Positions 37,812-47,053 of a stretch of DNA of 64,000 nucleotides are shown here, in pieces. Origin of the DNA: ZC4RG30 sp963777735. Lineage in GTDB: Bacteria; Pseudomonadota; Gammaproteobacteria; Steroidobacterales; Steroidobacteraceae. The stretch spans positions 160,584 to 224,583 of the forward strand of contig CAVZRQ010000002.1 in NCBI GenBank assembly GCA_963777735.1. The letters are read 5' to 3'. The notes under the pieces are model-generated. The model did not search any database. It had not been told where the DNA came from and saw nothing but the letters and a program-made list of their open reading frames with translations. Positions within the stretch are counted from its first letter, which is position 1. Every line of letters begins with the position of its first letter. Both the position numbers and the translations under genes were made by a program.

Positions 37812-37893
37812 TATTGGCCCCCCCAGGGTGTATATAGAGAAGGTCGGAATTATGCCGAAATGCGAATAAGTTAGTAGTGCCAACCAACGAGTG

Positions 37894-39162
37894 ATGCCCG
37901 GAATGCCACGAAGTGCCGAGATGCTGCTGCCCAAGATGGTGACTGTGATGCGCGAGGGCTACAGCCTCGCCCTGCTGCGCGCCGACCTGATCGCCGCGCT
38001 GACGGTGGCCATCGTGGCGCTGCCGCTGTCGATGGCCATCGCCATCGCCTCCGGGGTCGGGCCCGAGCGCGGCCTGTATGCCGCCATCATCGGCGGTTTC
38101 CTGATTTCACTGCTGGGTGGCAGCCGTTTCCAGATCGGCGGGCCGGCGGGCGCATTCATCGTGCTGGTTGCCACCACCGCAGCCACCCATGGCATCGATG
38201 GACTGCTGATCGTCACGGCGATGTCGGGCGTGATCATGGTGCTGGCCGGTCTGCTGCGCGTGGGCAGCTATGTGCGGCTGATTCCCCATCCGGTGGTGGT
38301 GGGGTTCACCGCGGGAATCGCCGTCATCATCTTCGTCAGCCAGCTGCACGACCTCTTCGGCCTGCATCTGGCCAGCGCCGAACCTGCCGCGTTCCTGCCG
38401 AAGTTGCAGGCCCTGTGGAAGGCCATCGGTTCATTCAGCCTGCCGGCAGCCGCCATCGCGCTGGGCACCGTGGCCACCATCCAGCTGTTGCGGAAGCATG
38501 CGCCGCGGGTGCCCAGCCTGCTGGTGGCCGTGACGATGGCAGCCGTGCTGGTGGCGGTGCTGGGCCTGCCGCTGGAAACCATCGGCAGCCGTTTCGGCGG
38601 CATTCCGCATGGCCTGCCGGCGCCCGCGATACCGGAAATTTCCTGGCAGCGGCTGCTGCAGCTGTTGCCGCTCTCCTTGAGTTTCGCGCTGCTCGGCGCG
38701 ATCGAGAGCCTGCTGTCGGCGATGGTGGCCGATGGCATGACGGGCCGGCAGCATCGCGCCAACAGCGAACTGGTGGCACAGGGCGTGGCCAACATCGGCA
38801 CCGCATTCTTCGGTGGCCTGTGCGTCACCGGCACCATCGCGCGCACTGCCACGAATGTGCGCGCCGGCGCACGCACGCCGGTGGCCGGCATGCTGCACGC
38901 CGTCATCCTGCTGCTGATCATGCTGGTGGCTGCGCCGCTGGTGGCCTATGTGCCGCTGGCCGCGCTGGCCGGTGTGCTGGTGACGGTGGCGTGGAACATG
39001 ATCGAACGTCCGGCGATCGCCACCATGCTGCGTGATTCGCGTGGCGATGTGCTGGTGCTGGTGGTCACGCTGCTGCTGACCCTGCTGCACGATCTGATGC
39101 TGGGCATTGCGGCCGGCACGCTGCTGGCCTACGGGCTGCGACGGCTACGCCGCGCGCATTGA
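37894..39162 (+). CDS. SulP-family anion transporter lacking a STAS domain
   Basis: About 422 residues with 10-12 hydrophobic segments. SulP signatures are visible: ALTVAIVALPLSMAIAIASG, GPERGLYAAIIGGF and FQIGGPAGAFIVLV. It ends LAYGLRRLRRAH straight after the last membrane segment, so the cytoplasmic STAS domain of typical SulP proteins (550-600 residues) is absent. The next gene ends one base away on the other strand and no STAS-coding frame follows. Substrate could be sulfate, bicarbonate or another anion. Confidence 0.88.
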   Translation: MPGMPRSAEMLLPKMVTVMREGYSLALLRADLIAALTVAIVALPLSMAIAIASGVGPERGLYAAIIGGFLISLLGGSRFQIGGPAGAFIVLVATTAATHGIDGLLIVTAMSGVIMVLAGLLRVGSYVRLIPHPVVVGFTAGIAVIIFVSQLHDLFGLHLASAEPAAFLPKLQALWKAIGSFSLPAAAIALGTVATIQLLRKHAPRVPSLLVAVTMAAVLVAVLGLPLETIGSRFGGIPHGLPAPAIPEISWQRLLQLLPLSLSFALLGAIESLLSAMVADGMTGRQHRANSELVAQGVANIGTAFFGGLCVTGTIARTATNVRAGARTPVAGMLHAVILLLIMLVAAPLVAYVPLAALAGVLVTVAWNMIERPAIATMLRDSRGDVLVLVVTLLLTLLHDLMLGIAAGTLLAYGLRRLRRAH

Positions 39163-40026
39163 TCAGGCGATGGCCTCTGCCAGCAGCAGCACGCGCTCTG
39201 GCAGATACTCGACGATGGGCGGTAGTGCATCTGCCGGAATGCCCAGTGACTGCAGCAAGGGTTCGCGCGCCACGCGGAACTGCCGCGGCTCGGTCGGGTA
39301 GGTGAAGCCGGCCTCGATGGCCAGCTGGATCCCGAGGTGCACGAGGGTGGTCAGTTCCTTCGCGGGGCCCGGTGCCGAGGCCGGATCATCATGATGCAGC
39401 GCTGCGAGCGAGATCGAACGCGGCAGTTGCCAGCTGTCGAAAATCACCTGCGCGCAGCGCCCATGCGTAACCTTCAACAGCGATGCTTCCAGCACATGGC
39501 TTTCCACATCCGGCTGTTCGCGCAGCGCCGTGATCAAAGCGGCAATGCCTTCCGGGTCCAGGCGTGCCTGCACGGGCACGCCGAAATCATGCAGCAATGC
39601 GGCCATGAAACTCTCCGCCGCAGAGCCACGGCCGCTGATCCTGGCCAGCTGTTCGGCCGCAAAGGCGCTCGCGACGCAGTGGTTCACCAGCGCCTTGGGG
39701 TCAATGGCCACCACCGGCGTGCGGCTCGCGATGCTGCGATCCAGGCAGGCGGCTGCGGTGATGCCCCGCACGGCATCCAGGCCCAGCACCACCAGCGCCC
39801 GATCGAGGGTCGAGATCTCGCGCGAACGACCGTAGAAGGCCGAGTTGGACACCTTGAGCACCCGCGCGGCAAGGCCGGGCTCGCGCAGGATCAGGTCGGC
39901 AATCTGCCCTGAACCGAGATCTGGATCACACAGTGCTGCCAGGATGCGATGCGCCGTCTGCGCCCCGCCCCCGAGCACGCCCAGTGCTGAGGCTGCCTTG
40001 ACAATGTCTGCGTCGGAAATGGCCAT
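39163..40026 (-). CDS. HDOD domain signalling protein
   Basis: A 287-residue protein starting at ATG 40026. The HDOD domain spans about 18-215, with ILREPGLAARVLKVSNSAFYG, STLDRALVVLGLDAVRGI and ALLHDFGVPV. HDOD proteins are regulatory relatives of HD phosphohydrolases, often tied to c-di-GMP signalling or stress. It diverges from a GGDEF-EAL gene only 75 bp away, which supports a shared signalling context. Confidence 0.87.
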   Translation of the reverse strand: MAISDADIVKAASALGVLGGGAQTAHRILAALCDPDLGSGQIADLILREPGLAARVLKVSNSAFYGRSREISTLDRALVVLGLDAVRGITAAACLDRSIASRTPVVAIDPKALVNHCVASAFAAEQLARISGRGSAAESFMAALLHDFGVPVQARLDPEGIAALITALREQPDVESHVLEASLLKVTHGRCAQVIFDSWQLPRSISLAALHHDDPASAPGPAKELTTLVHLGIQLAIEAGFTYPTEPRQFRVAREPLLQSLGIPADALPPIVEYLPERVLLLAEAIA

Positions 40027-40101
40027 TCGGGCGAGAAACCTATCACAGAACGGCGGGCACCGGCTGCGGTGCAGCGGGATCCCGGCCGTTACCGATGTGA
40101 C

Positions 40102-42450
40102 ATGTCCTTCTCCAATCCCCCCAAGGCGCGGGACGCGCAAGCGCCCAGGCGACAGAAACTACGCGCCGGGCTGGAAGCCGCAGCTGTGCTCATCACTTCG
40201 GTGGCCGGAGTCGGGCTTGCTTTCGCCCATGGTGGCACCGACGGCGGCGTGATGGAGCTGGCCAGTCTTGGCGTCATCGGCCTGCTGGCCGTGCTGGTAT
40301 CGGTGATGGTGTACCGCGGCCGGTGCAGCGCCTACGAGGCGGCGCGCGAAGTGTCTGCCCAGCAGGAGCGCCTCACCGCGGTGGTCGAAGGCACCGGCGT
40401 CGGATTGTGGGAATCGCATATCGGCAAAGGCGTCATTCTCGTCAGCGATCGCTGGGCACAGATGTTCGGCCTGGTGCGCGACAGCCATGAGCCACTGCCC
40501 ATCACGGTCTGGCGCCGCCTCGTGCATCCGGAGGATCTGCCGCTGGTCGACAAGGTCATCGCCGACTGCGTGCGCCGCAAGGATTACGTGTTCACGCTCG
40601 ACTTCCGGGTGCGCCATGTTGCGGGGCATTACGTGTGGGTGCTGTCGCGCGGCTCGGTGACCGACTGGGCGGCCGATGGTTCACCGCTGCGCATCGTCGG
40701 CACGCAGACCGACATCACCGCCCGCAAGATGGCGGAGTTCGCGCTGGAAGAAAGCGAAGGCAAGTTCCGCTCGCTGTTCGAACGCTCGCCGGTTGGCATC
40801 GCCCTGACGGATTACAAGACCCGCCGTTTCCTGCAGGTGAACGATGCCTTCCTCGAGCCCAGCGGCTATTCACGCGATGAGGTGCTCGCTGCAACCTATG
40901 ATGCCTTCGCGGTGCGCAACGATGGCGGGCCGCTGAACCAGGCCACCGGCCAGCGGGAACGGCTGTTCCGGCGCAAGGACGGCAAGTTCTACCCGGTGCT
41001 GATCTCGGGCATCCGCATGACGGATTCCGCGGGTCGTGATGTGGTGTGGTCGGTGGTGCAGGATATTTCCCATCGCAAGGCGGTCGAGCGGGAGCTCGCT
41101 GCGGCCGCGCGCCGCGATCGGCTCACCGGTCTTGCCAATCGCACGCAGTTCCTCGAGCGGCTGCAGGAAGCGGTGCAGCGGGTGCGCGAAGGCAGCCAGC
41201 AGATGTTCGCCGTGCTGTTCCTGGACTTCGACCGCTTCAAGGTGGTGAACGATGCCATGGGGCATCAGGCCGGCGACGAGCTGCTGGTGCAGATTGCCGA
41301 TCGCCTGCGCCGGGCATTGCGCAGTTCGGACGTGAAGGGCGGTTCCGGTTCCCGCAACCAGATCGCCCGCTTCGGCGGGGATGAGTTCCTGGTGCTGATC
41401 AACGATGTCGCCAAACCCGAAGACGCGGGCCGCATCGCAGACCGCGTGCTGCTCGCGCTGGCACACCCCTACAACATCCAGGGCCGCGAAGTGCACTCCA
41501 CGGCCAGCATCGGCATCGTGACCAGCGACCATTGCATGGAAGGCGCGGAAACCATCATCCGCAATGCCGACGTGGCCATGTATGAAGCCAAGCGGGCAGG
41601 GCGCGCCTGCTCGGTGTTCTTCAACGACGCCATGCATACGCGGCTGTCGCGCAAGCTGCTGATCGAAACCAGCCTGCGCAAGGCGCTGGGCACCGATCAG
41701 CTGTCGCTGGTGTACCAGCCGATCGTGGAGCTCGACACCGGCAAGCGCAGCTCCGTCGAGGCGCTGATCCGCTGGAATCATCCGACGCTCGGCAAGGTGT
41801 CGCCGTCGGAGTTCGTGCCGGTGGCTGAAGAGTCCGGACTCATCATCCAGATGGGCGAGTGGGTGATGAAAGAGAGCTGCGCGGCACTGGCCCGCTGGCA
41901 GAAGATTGATCCGGAGAAGGCGCCCAGCGTCGTCAGCGTGAATGTGTCGCGGGCCGAACTCGCGCAGGGCGCGCGGCTGCTCAAGTGCGTGCGCGAATCG
42001 CTGGCCGCTGCGGGGCTGAAGCCCGAAAGCCTGCAGCTGGAAGTCACCGAGCGCGAAGTCATGCGCGATCCCGCGGCCTCGCTGGCGTTGATGCACCAGC
42101 TGCGCGAGGCGGGCGTGCGGCTGGCCATGGATGACTTCGGCACCGGCACCTCCTCGCTCGGCTGCCTGCGCGATTACCCCTTCGACGTGATCAAGATCGA
42201 CCGTACCTTCGTGACCGGCCTTGCCGCCGGCCCCGACACGCTCGCCGTGATCCACGCCACCATCACGCTGGTGCAGAACCTCGGCAAGTGCAGCGTGGCC
42301 GAAGGCGTGGAAACCGCCGAGCAGCTGGCCATCCTGCAGTCCCTGGGCTGCCACTTCGCGCAGGGCTATTTCCTCGGCTACCCGCTGCCCGAATCCGAGG
42401 TGGTCGAGACCGCGCGCACCATCCTCGTGCCACGCCTGCGCATGGCCTGA
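40102..42450 (+). CDS. PAS-PAS-GGDEF-EAL cyclic-di-GMP protein
   Basis: A 782-residue protein. Two membrane helices near the N-terminus (about 18-40 and 48-68), PAS with PAC (about 85-215), a second PAS (about 220-340), GGDEF (about 345-510) and EAL (about 525-775). The cyclase site FGGDEFLVLI is intact. The phosphodiesterase motifs EALIRWNHP, NVSRAEL and DDFGTGTSSL are also intact, so both activities are possible. ATG at 40102 is used; an upstream start at 40069 is weaker. Confidence 0.92.
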   Translation: MSFSNPPKARDAQAPRRQKLRAGLEAAAVLITSVAGVGLAFAHGGTDGGVMELASLGVIGLLAVLVSVMVYRGRCSAYEAAREVSAQQERLTAVVEGTGVGLWESHIGKGVILVSDRWAQMFGLVRDSHEPLPITVWRRLVHPEDLPLVDKVIADCVRRKDYVFTLDFRVRHVAGHYVWVLSRGSVTDWAADGSPLRIVGTQTDITARKMAEFALEESEGKFRSLFERSPVGIALTDYKTRRFLQVNDAFLEPSGYSRDEVLAATYDAFAVRNDGGPLNQATGQRERLFRRKDGKFYPVLISGIRMTDSAGRDVVWSVVQDISHRKAVERELAAAARRDRLTGLANRTQFLERLQEAVQRVREGSQQMFAVLFLDFDRFKVVNDAMGHQAGDELLVQIADRLRRALRSSDVKGGSGSRNQIARFGGDEFLVLINDVAKPEDAGRIADRVLLALAHPYNIQGREVHSTASIGIVTSDHCMEGAETIIRNADVAMYEAKRAGRACSVFFNDAMHTRLSRKLLIETSLRKALGTDQLSLVYQPIVELDTGKRSSVEALIRWNHPTLGKVSPSEFVPVAEESGLIIQMGEWVMKESCAALARWQKIDPEKAPSVVSVNVSRAELAQGARLLKCVRESLAAAGLKPESLQLEVTEREVMRDPAASLALMHQLREAGVRLAMDDFGTGTSSLGCLRDYPFDVIKIDRTFVTGLAAGPDTLAVIHATITLVQNLGKCSVAEGVETAEQLAILQSLGCHFAQGYFLGYPLPESEVVETARTILVPRLRMA

Positions 42451-42484
42451 CGGTCGCCGCCGCCAATCTGTTACCGTTGGGGTC

Positions 42485-42844
42485 ATGAAGCGGCGCAAAC
42501 GGGTTCTGCTGATGGGGATGCTCACAGGCATCTGGCTGTGCGCGCAGTCGCCCTTCGCGCAGGCCCAGCCCATGCAGCCGATGCCGCCCCCGCAGGCCGA
42601 GCAGCACACGACAGCAGAAGTGCCCTGCCACGGCGATCAGCAACCCGAGCCGGCCCACAGCGAAACCCTCGCCGATGATTGCTGTGATGGCGGCCATTGT
42701 GATGGCCACTGCGCCCAGCTTTCCCTGGCGCTGGCTACGCCCACTCCGCGATGTTTCGCGCGGGCCATGGCCTGGCAAACACCCTTTGAACCCGCTGGCC
42801 TGCCACGCGTGCACCAGCCCGAGCCGTTCCGACCTCCGATCTGA
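42485..42844 (+). CDS. Cys/His-rich exported protein, probably copper-related
   Basis: A 119-residue protein with a signal peptide ending AQAQP, then a Met/Pro/Gln-rich stretch (PMQPMPPP) and a metal-ligand-rich core DDCCDGGHCDGHCAQL plus an earlier VPCHGD. Small proteins of this look commonly precede copper-resistance genes, and a TolC-type protein and multicopper oxidase follow on the same strand. Copper binding is inferred from composition and context; no family is firmly recognised. Confidence 0.7.
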   Translation: MKRRKRVLLMGMLTGIWLCAQSPFAQAQPMQPMPPPQAEQHTTAEVPCHGDQQPEPAHSETLADDCCDGGHCDGHCAQLSLALATPTPRCFARAMAWQTPFEPAGLPRVHQPEPFRPPI

Positions 42845-42927
42845 TTCCGTGCGCCTGAAGGAAAGGCAGCGTGCCTCCGCAAGGATGCGTGCTGCGCAGG
42901 TTTTCTCTTGCACGGAAGTACTGGTCC

Positions 42928-44286
42928 ATGAAACACCCCATGACCGTCGCGCTGCTCGGCGCGGGCGCGCTGCTGGCTGGCTGCGCGACCCCGACGCTCT
43001 CGCAGCTGAACACTCAAACCCAGGAACTGCGCGCGCAGCGCTCTCGCATCGCCACGGAAGAGACTCCGCTCGCCATGGCGCTCGCCGAGCCGCTGGATGC
43101 CGAGCGCGCCGTGCGGGTTGCCCTGCTGCACAATCCCGCGGTGCGTGCCACGCTCGCGCAGCTGCAGACTGCCCAGGGCGATCTCCACGATGCACTGCGG
43201 CCCTCCAACCCGACGCTCGAGTTCGCCAGTCTCGATGCTGCGGGCGGCGTGACACGCACGGCCTGGAGTGTTTCGCAACCGCTGCTGGACCTGCTGTTCA
43301 CCGCCTATCGCCGCCAACACGGCGAACTCGCGATGCGCGAAGCGCAGCATCTGGTGGCCGACCAGCTGCTGCGGCTGGAACGCGATGTGCGACAGGCCTG
43401 GCTGCAGCATGCGGCCGCAACGCTGCGGCAGCGCGTTGCGGCGCGGGCCGTCGAAGCGGCGGAACTCGCCGCGCAGCTGGCGGAGAGTTACCACACGGCC
43501 GGCAACATCCCGGAGCGGCAGTGGCGCGCGGAAGAAGCGCTGGCCAGTGAAGCGCAGTTGCAGCTGGCCGGGCGCGAAGCAGAGCTGCTCCACGCGCGCA
43601 CGAAGCTGCTGGATCTGCTCGGGCTGCAGCACGATCAGCCCGGTCTGCGCTTTGAAGACCGCCTGATACTTCCCACCCGCATCGCACCTGGCATCGAAGC
43701 GCTGGCGACGCAGGCATTGCAACGGCGACTGGACCTCGCCGCACAGGCGGCAGCGCTGGAAATGGCGCAGCGCGAACGCCATCACACGCAGCGCTGGCGC
43801 TGGCTACCCGCCGTGGCATTGCGCGTGGAAGGGGAGCGCGAAAGCGGGCAGGGCAGCGCCATCGGTCCAGGTGCCACGCTGCAGTTGCCGGTGCCCAACA
43901 CCGGTGCCGGCCGCCTCGCGCGCGCCGCCGCGCAGGTGCAGGTGCGCGAGGCGCAACTTGCCGCGATGCAGATCGCCGTGCAGAACCGCATCACGCAGGA
44001 TGGCGCGCTGCTCGAGCTCGCCACCCGCAGTTTCGAGGTGCACGCGCGCAACCTGCTGCAGCAGAACCAGCGTCTGCTGGAACTCGCCGGCGAGCAGCAC
44101 AACTTCATGCTGATCGGCTCGTTCGAGCTGCTGACCGCGCGGCGTCGCCAGATCGAAGGGCACGATCTGTGGATCGATGCCATCGAGAGCTGGTGGCAGG
44201 CGTTCAATGATCTGTCTTACGAATCCGGCACGGCGCTGCCCATCCCGGCCGCAGCCGGCCACGTCTCTGCGGAGGATCTGCCATGA
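42928..44286 (+). CDS. TolC-family outer-membrane efflux lipoprotein
   Basis: A 452-residue protein with a lipobox (LLAGC, start ATG 42928). Two repeated helical halves of the OEP type are seen, with ALLHNPAVRATLAQLQTAQGDL in the first and AAAQVQVREAQLAAMQIAVQ in the second. TolC-type proteins form outer-membrane exit ducts. No inner-membrane pump or adaptor gene is present next to it; its 3' end overlaps the multicopper oxidase gene by four bases (ATGA). Confidence 0.86.
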   Translation: MKHPMTVALLGAGALLAGCATPTLSQLNTQTQELRAQRSRIATEETPLAMALAEPLDAERAVRVALLHNPAVRATLAQLQTAQGDLHDALRPSNPTLEFASLDAAGGVTRTAWSVSQPLLDLLFTAYRRQHGELAMREAQHLVADQLLRLERDVRQAWLQHAAATLRQRVAARAVEAAELAAQLAESYHTAGNIPERQWRAEEALASEAQLQLAGREAELLHARTKLLDLLGLQHDQPGLRFEDRLILPTRIAPGIEALATQALQRRLDLAAQAAALEMAQRERHHTQRWRWLPAVALRVEGERESGQGSAIGPGATLQLPVPNTGAGRLARAAAQVQVREAQLAAMQIAVQNRITQDGALLELATRSFEVHARNLLQQNQRLLELAGEQHNFMLIGSFELLTARRRQIEGHDLWIDAIESWWQAFNDLSYESGTALPIPAAAGHVSAEDLP

Positions 44287-45578
44287 AGATTTCACGACGC
44301 AATCTGCTGGTCGCCGCCGGTGCGGCGCCGATCGCCTCGCAGCTGCCTGCAAACGCTGCAGCCGCAGCAGGTTCTTCAGCCAGAGGGCCCCGCACCGCTG
44401 TGACCACACTCAATGGCCGCAGCCTGCCCTTCGTCATGAAGGATGGCGTCAAGGAGTTCCACCTCGTTGCCGAAGAAATCGACCACGAGTTCGCGCCCGG
44501 CACGAAAATCAAGGCCTGGGGCTACAACGGCAGCACGCCTGGCCCCACCATCGAGGCGGTGGAAGGCGACAAGGTGCGCATCCTCGTCACCAACCATCTG
44601 CCCGAGCACACCAGCATCCACTGGCACGGCATCCTGCTGCCCAACGGCATGGATGGCGTGGGCGGACTCACGCAGCCGCATATCCTGCCGGGCGAAACCT
44701 GGGCCTACGAGTTCACGCTGCGCGAGCATGGCACGCACATGTATCACCCGCATGCCGATGAAGTGGTGCAGCTGGCCTGCGGCATGATGGGCCTGTTCAT
44801 CGTGCATCCGCGCGATGCCGCCCATCACCCGGTGGATCGCGACTTTGCCTTCCTGCTGCACAGCTGGGCCGTGCATCCGGGTACCTATCGACCGGATCCA
44901 TCCATCATGACCGAGTTCGACCTGTGGACCTTCAACTCGAAAGTGTTCCCTGCGATAGAGCCACTGGTGGTGCGCCGCGGGCAGCGCGTGCGCATCCGCG
45001 TGGGCAATCTTTCCATGCATGAACATCCCATCCATCTGCATGGCTTCCGGCTGGATGTCACGGGTGGCGATGGCGGCCGCTGGCCGCGGGCGGCCTGGCG
45101 CACCGAAGTCACCGAAATCGTCGGGGTCGGGCAGATGCGCGACATCGAGTTCACGGCCGACGAACCCGGCGACTGGGCGCTGCATTGCCACAAGGCGCAT
45201 CACACGATGAACGCCATGGGGCATGGCACCCCGAATCGTCTCGGCGTGGATACTTCAGCAGTGGATGATCGCCTGCGCGCGATGCTGCCGGGTTACATGC
45301 CGATGGGCCAGAAGGGCATGGCCGAGCATCAGGACCACGCGGAGATGGGGCACAGCCCCGGGCCGGCGAACACCTTGCCGATGATGTCCGGGCAGGGGCC
45401 GTACGGAAATCTGGAGATGGGCGGCATGTTCACCGTGGTGAAGGTGCGCGAGCAGCTGCCGGCCGGTTATGCCGACCCGGGCTGGTATCAGCCCCCGGCC
45501 GGCACGCAGGCGCGGCGTGTGGAAGTGCCCCCGGCTGCGCCCGGGGCCGCGGCTCCCCACCTGCACCCGCCGCCCTGA
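44283..45578 (+). CDS. Tat-exported multicopper oxidase
   Basis: A 431-residue copper oxidase. The Tat signal is SRRNLLVAAGAAPIAS. Copper ligands appear in order: SIHWHGILLPNG, THMYHPHADE, EHPIHLHGF and the C-terminal WALHCHKAHHTMNAMGH. The His-Cys-His run marks the type 1/type 3 copper centre; the axial ligand is probably the Met of that segment. A Met/His-rich region (about 340-390) follows and may bind extra copper. Periplasmic Cu(I) oxidation is the likely role, by context. Confidence 0.9.
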   Translation: MKISRRNLLVAAGAAPIASQLPANAAAAAGSSARGPRTAVTTLNGRSLPFVMKDGVKEFHLVAEEIDHEFAPGTKIKAWGYNGSTPGPTIEAVEGDKVRILVTNHLPEHTSIHWHGILLPNGMDGVGGLTQPHILPGETWAYEFTLREHGTHMYHPHADEVVQLACGMMGLFIVHPRDAAHHPVDRDFAFLLHSWAVHPGTYRPDPSIMTEFDLWTFNSKVFPAIEPLVVRRGQRVRIRVGNLSMHEHPIHLHGFRLDVTGGDGGRWPRAAWRTEVTEIVGVGQMRDIEFTADEPGDWALHCHKAHHTMNAMGHGTPNRLGVDTSAVDDRLRAMLPGYMPMGQKGMAEHQDHAEMGHSPGPANTLPMMSGQGPYGNLEMGGMFTVVKVREQLPAGYADPGWYQPPAGTQARRVEVPPAAPGAAAPHLHPPP

Positions 45579-45619
45579 ATATCGGCGTATAGGGGTATGT
45601 GGATGCACAGAACGCCCTC

Positions 45620-46186
45620 ATGAACCTGGAAGACGCAGCGCCCGCAGCCGATGACGCGGCCGAGGGCGAGCTGCGCGCGGCGCAGCGCGGCGCGGGCGGC
45701 GCCTTCACGCAGCTCCTGCGCCGCAATCAGTCGCGGGTGTTCAGCGTGGCGCTGCGCCTCACGGGGCGCCGTGAAGATGCCGAAGAGCTGGCGCAGGATG
45801 TGTTCGTCCAGCTGCATGCGGCGTTGTCGCAGATGGAAAGCGCGGCGCATCTGCGCAACTGGCTGCTGCGCACGGTCACACATCGCAGCATCGACCGGTT
45901 GCGGCAACGCAGCCGGCAACCGCGCGTGGTCTCGATCGATGCTTCGCACGACGCTGCCGCGGTGGAGCACGCCAGTGATCCCCTCGCGCAGCGCCGCCTG
46001 CGGCTGCTGTTGCTGCAGCTGCCGCCCGATGCGCGCGCGGTGGTGCTGCTGCGTTTCCAGGAGGATCTCGACCCCACGCAGATCGCCGAAGTGCTCGGCA
46101 TGCCGCTGAACACCGTGAAGAGTCATCTGCGCCGCTCGCTGGACTGGCTGCGCGCGCAAACCGCTGGAGCAGAAGATGGATATTGA
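45620..46186 (+). CDS. ECF-type RNA polymerase sigma factor
   Basis: A 188-residue sigma-70 family factor of the ECF class. Region 2 has LTGRREDAEELAQDVFVQLH and LRNWLLRTVTHRSIDRLRQR. Region 4 has RAVVLLRFQEDLDPTQIAEV and LNTVKSHLRRSLDWLR. ATG at 45620 is preferred to the GTG at 45599. It overlaps the next gene by 11 bp, the usual sigma/anti-sigma arrangement. Confidence 0.9.
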   Translation: MNLEDAAPAADDAAEGELRAAQRGAGGAFTQLLRRNQSRVFSVALRLTGRREDAEELAQDVFVQLHAALSQMESAAHLRNWLLRTVTHRSIDRLRQRSRQPRVVSIDASHDAAAVEHASDPLAQRRLRLLLLQLPPDARAVVLLRFQEDLDPTQIAEVLGMPLNTVKSHLRRSLDWLRAQTAGAEDGY

Positions 46187-46493
46187 GAAAGAGCTGGCCG
46201 CTGCGCTGCGTGCGCAGGATCCCGGCGCGGCCTTCACCGCCAGCGTGCTGCAACGCGTGGAGCAGGCGCCGCCTGCCGCAAGACCCCGCCGCACCTGGCG
46301 CGTGCCTGCATCGCTGGCCGCGGGCGTGCTGCTGGTGCTCAGCAGTGCGCTGCTCATTGAACGACAGGTTGAACAACACCGCATCGCCGACGCCGGTGAC
46401 GAGCTGGCCATGGCCCTGGCCATCACCAGCCAGCAGCTGAACGACGTGCAGCGAATGCTTTCCAGAAACGAATCAAAGGAGAATGGAATATGA
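46176..46493 (+). CDS. Putative membrane anti-sigma factor
   Basis: A 105-residue protein with a cytoplasmic N-terminus (MDIEKELAAALRAQDPG), one membrane helix at about 46-62 (SLAAGVLLVLSSALLI) and a short helical periplasmic tail. Overlap with the sigma-factor gene and topology suggest it holds the sigma factor inactive. It lacks a zinc-binding HxxxCxxC motif, so it is not a ZAS-type anti-sigma factor. Confidence 0.65.
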   Translation: MDIEKELAAALRAQDPGAAFTASVLQRVEQAPPAARPRRTWRVPASLAAGVLLVLSSALLIERQVEQHRIADAGDELAMALAITSQQLNDVQRMLSRNESKENGI

Positions 46494-47041
46494 AACGCAC
46501 CGGACTGTTGCTGACGCTGGCCCTGTTGCCGATGATCGCCCTGGCGCAGGGCGCGAAGATCAAGATGCCGAACTTCGATGGCCTTGCGAAGAAGGCCAGC
46601 AAATCCGTCGACATCTCGCTCGACAAGGACATGCTGCAGACCGCCGGCGCCTTCATGGGCGGTGGCCAGGGCGGGGGCGATCCCGAGTTCCAGGAGCTGG
46701 TCAAAGGGCTCGATGGCATCTACGTGCGCGTCTTCAATTTCGAGAAGGCAGAACAGTATTCCATGCGCGACATCGAAGCCGTGATCGACCAGGTGGAGAA
46801 GGGCGGCTGGAAGAAGCTGCTCTCCGTGCGCGAGAAGGGCGAGCAGGTGGAAATGTGGATGCGCGACAACGCCGCCGACGGCGGCATGTTCTTCGTCGCC
46901 GCGAAGCCCATGGAACTGGTGATGATCAACATCGCCGGCAACGTCAACCTGGAAGCCATGCGCAAGCTGCAGGGCAAGATGGGAGTGCCCAATCTGCCGG
47001 GAGTGGCGCCCGCACCGCCGGCGCCGCCCGCAAGGAACTAG
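46490..47041 (+). CDS. DUF4252 exported protein
   Basis: A 183-residue protein with signal peptide MKRTGLLLTLALLPMIALAQ and a DUF4252-type body (GLDGIYVRVFNFEK, then GGWKKLLSVREKGEQVEMWM). It ends in a Pro/Ala tail. It overlaps the anti-sigma gene by four bases, so it is coupled to the sigma module and may be a target or part of signal sensing. Function of the family is unknown. Confidence 0.82.
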   Translation: MKRTGLLLTLALLPMIALAQGAKIKMPNFDGLAKKASKSVDISLDKDMLQTAGAFMGGGQGGGDPEFQELVKGLDGIYVRVFNFEKAEQYSMRDIEAVIDQVEKGGWKKLLSVREKGEQVEMWMRDNAADGGMFFVAAKPMELVMINIAGNVNLEAMRKLQGKMGVPNLPGVAPAPPAPPARN

Positions 47042-47053
47042 ACCCCGCGCGAA

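Noticed and set aside
37812..37893. Regulatory element in the amt/SulP divergent interval
   Set aside because: A G-rich run and an AT-rich stretch are visible, but no operator or sigma-54 promoter with the GG-N10-GC spacing could be placed with confidence.
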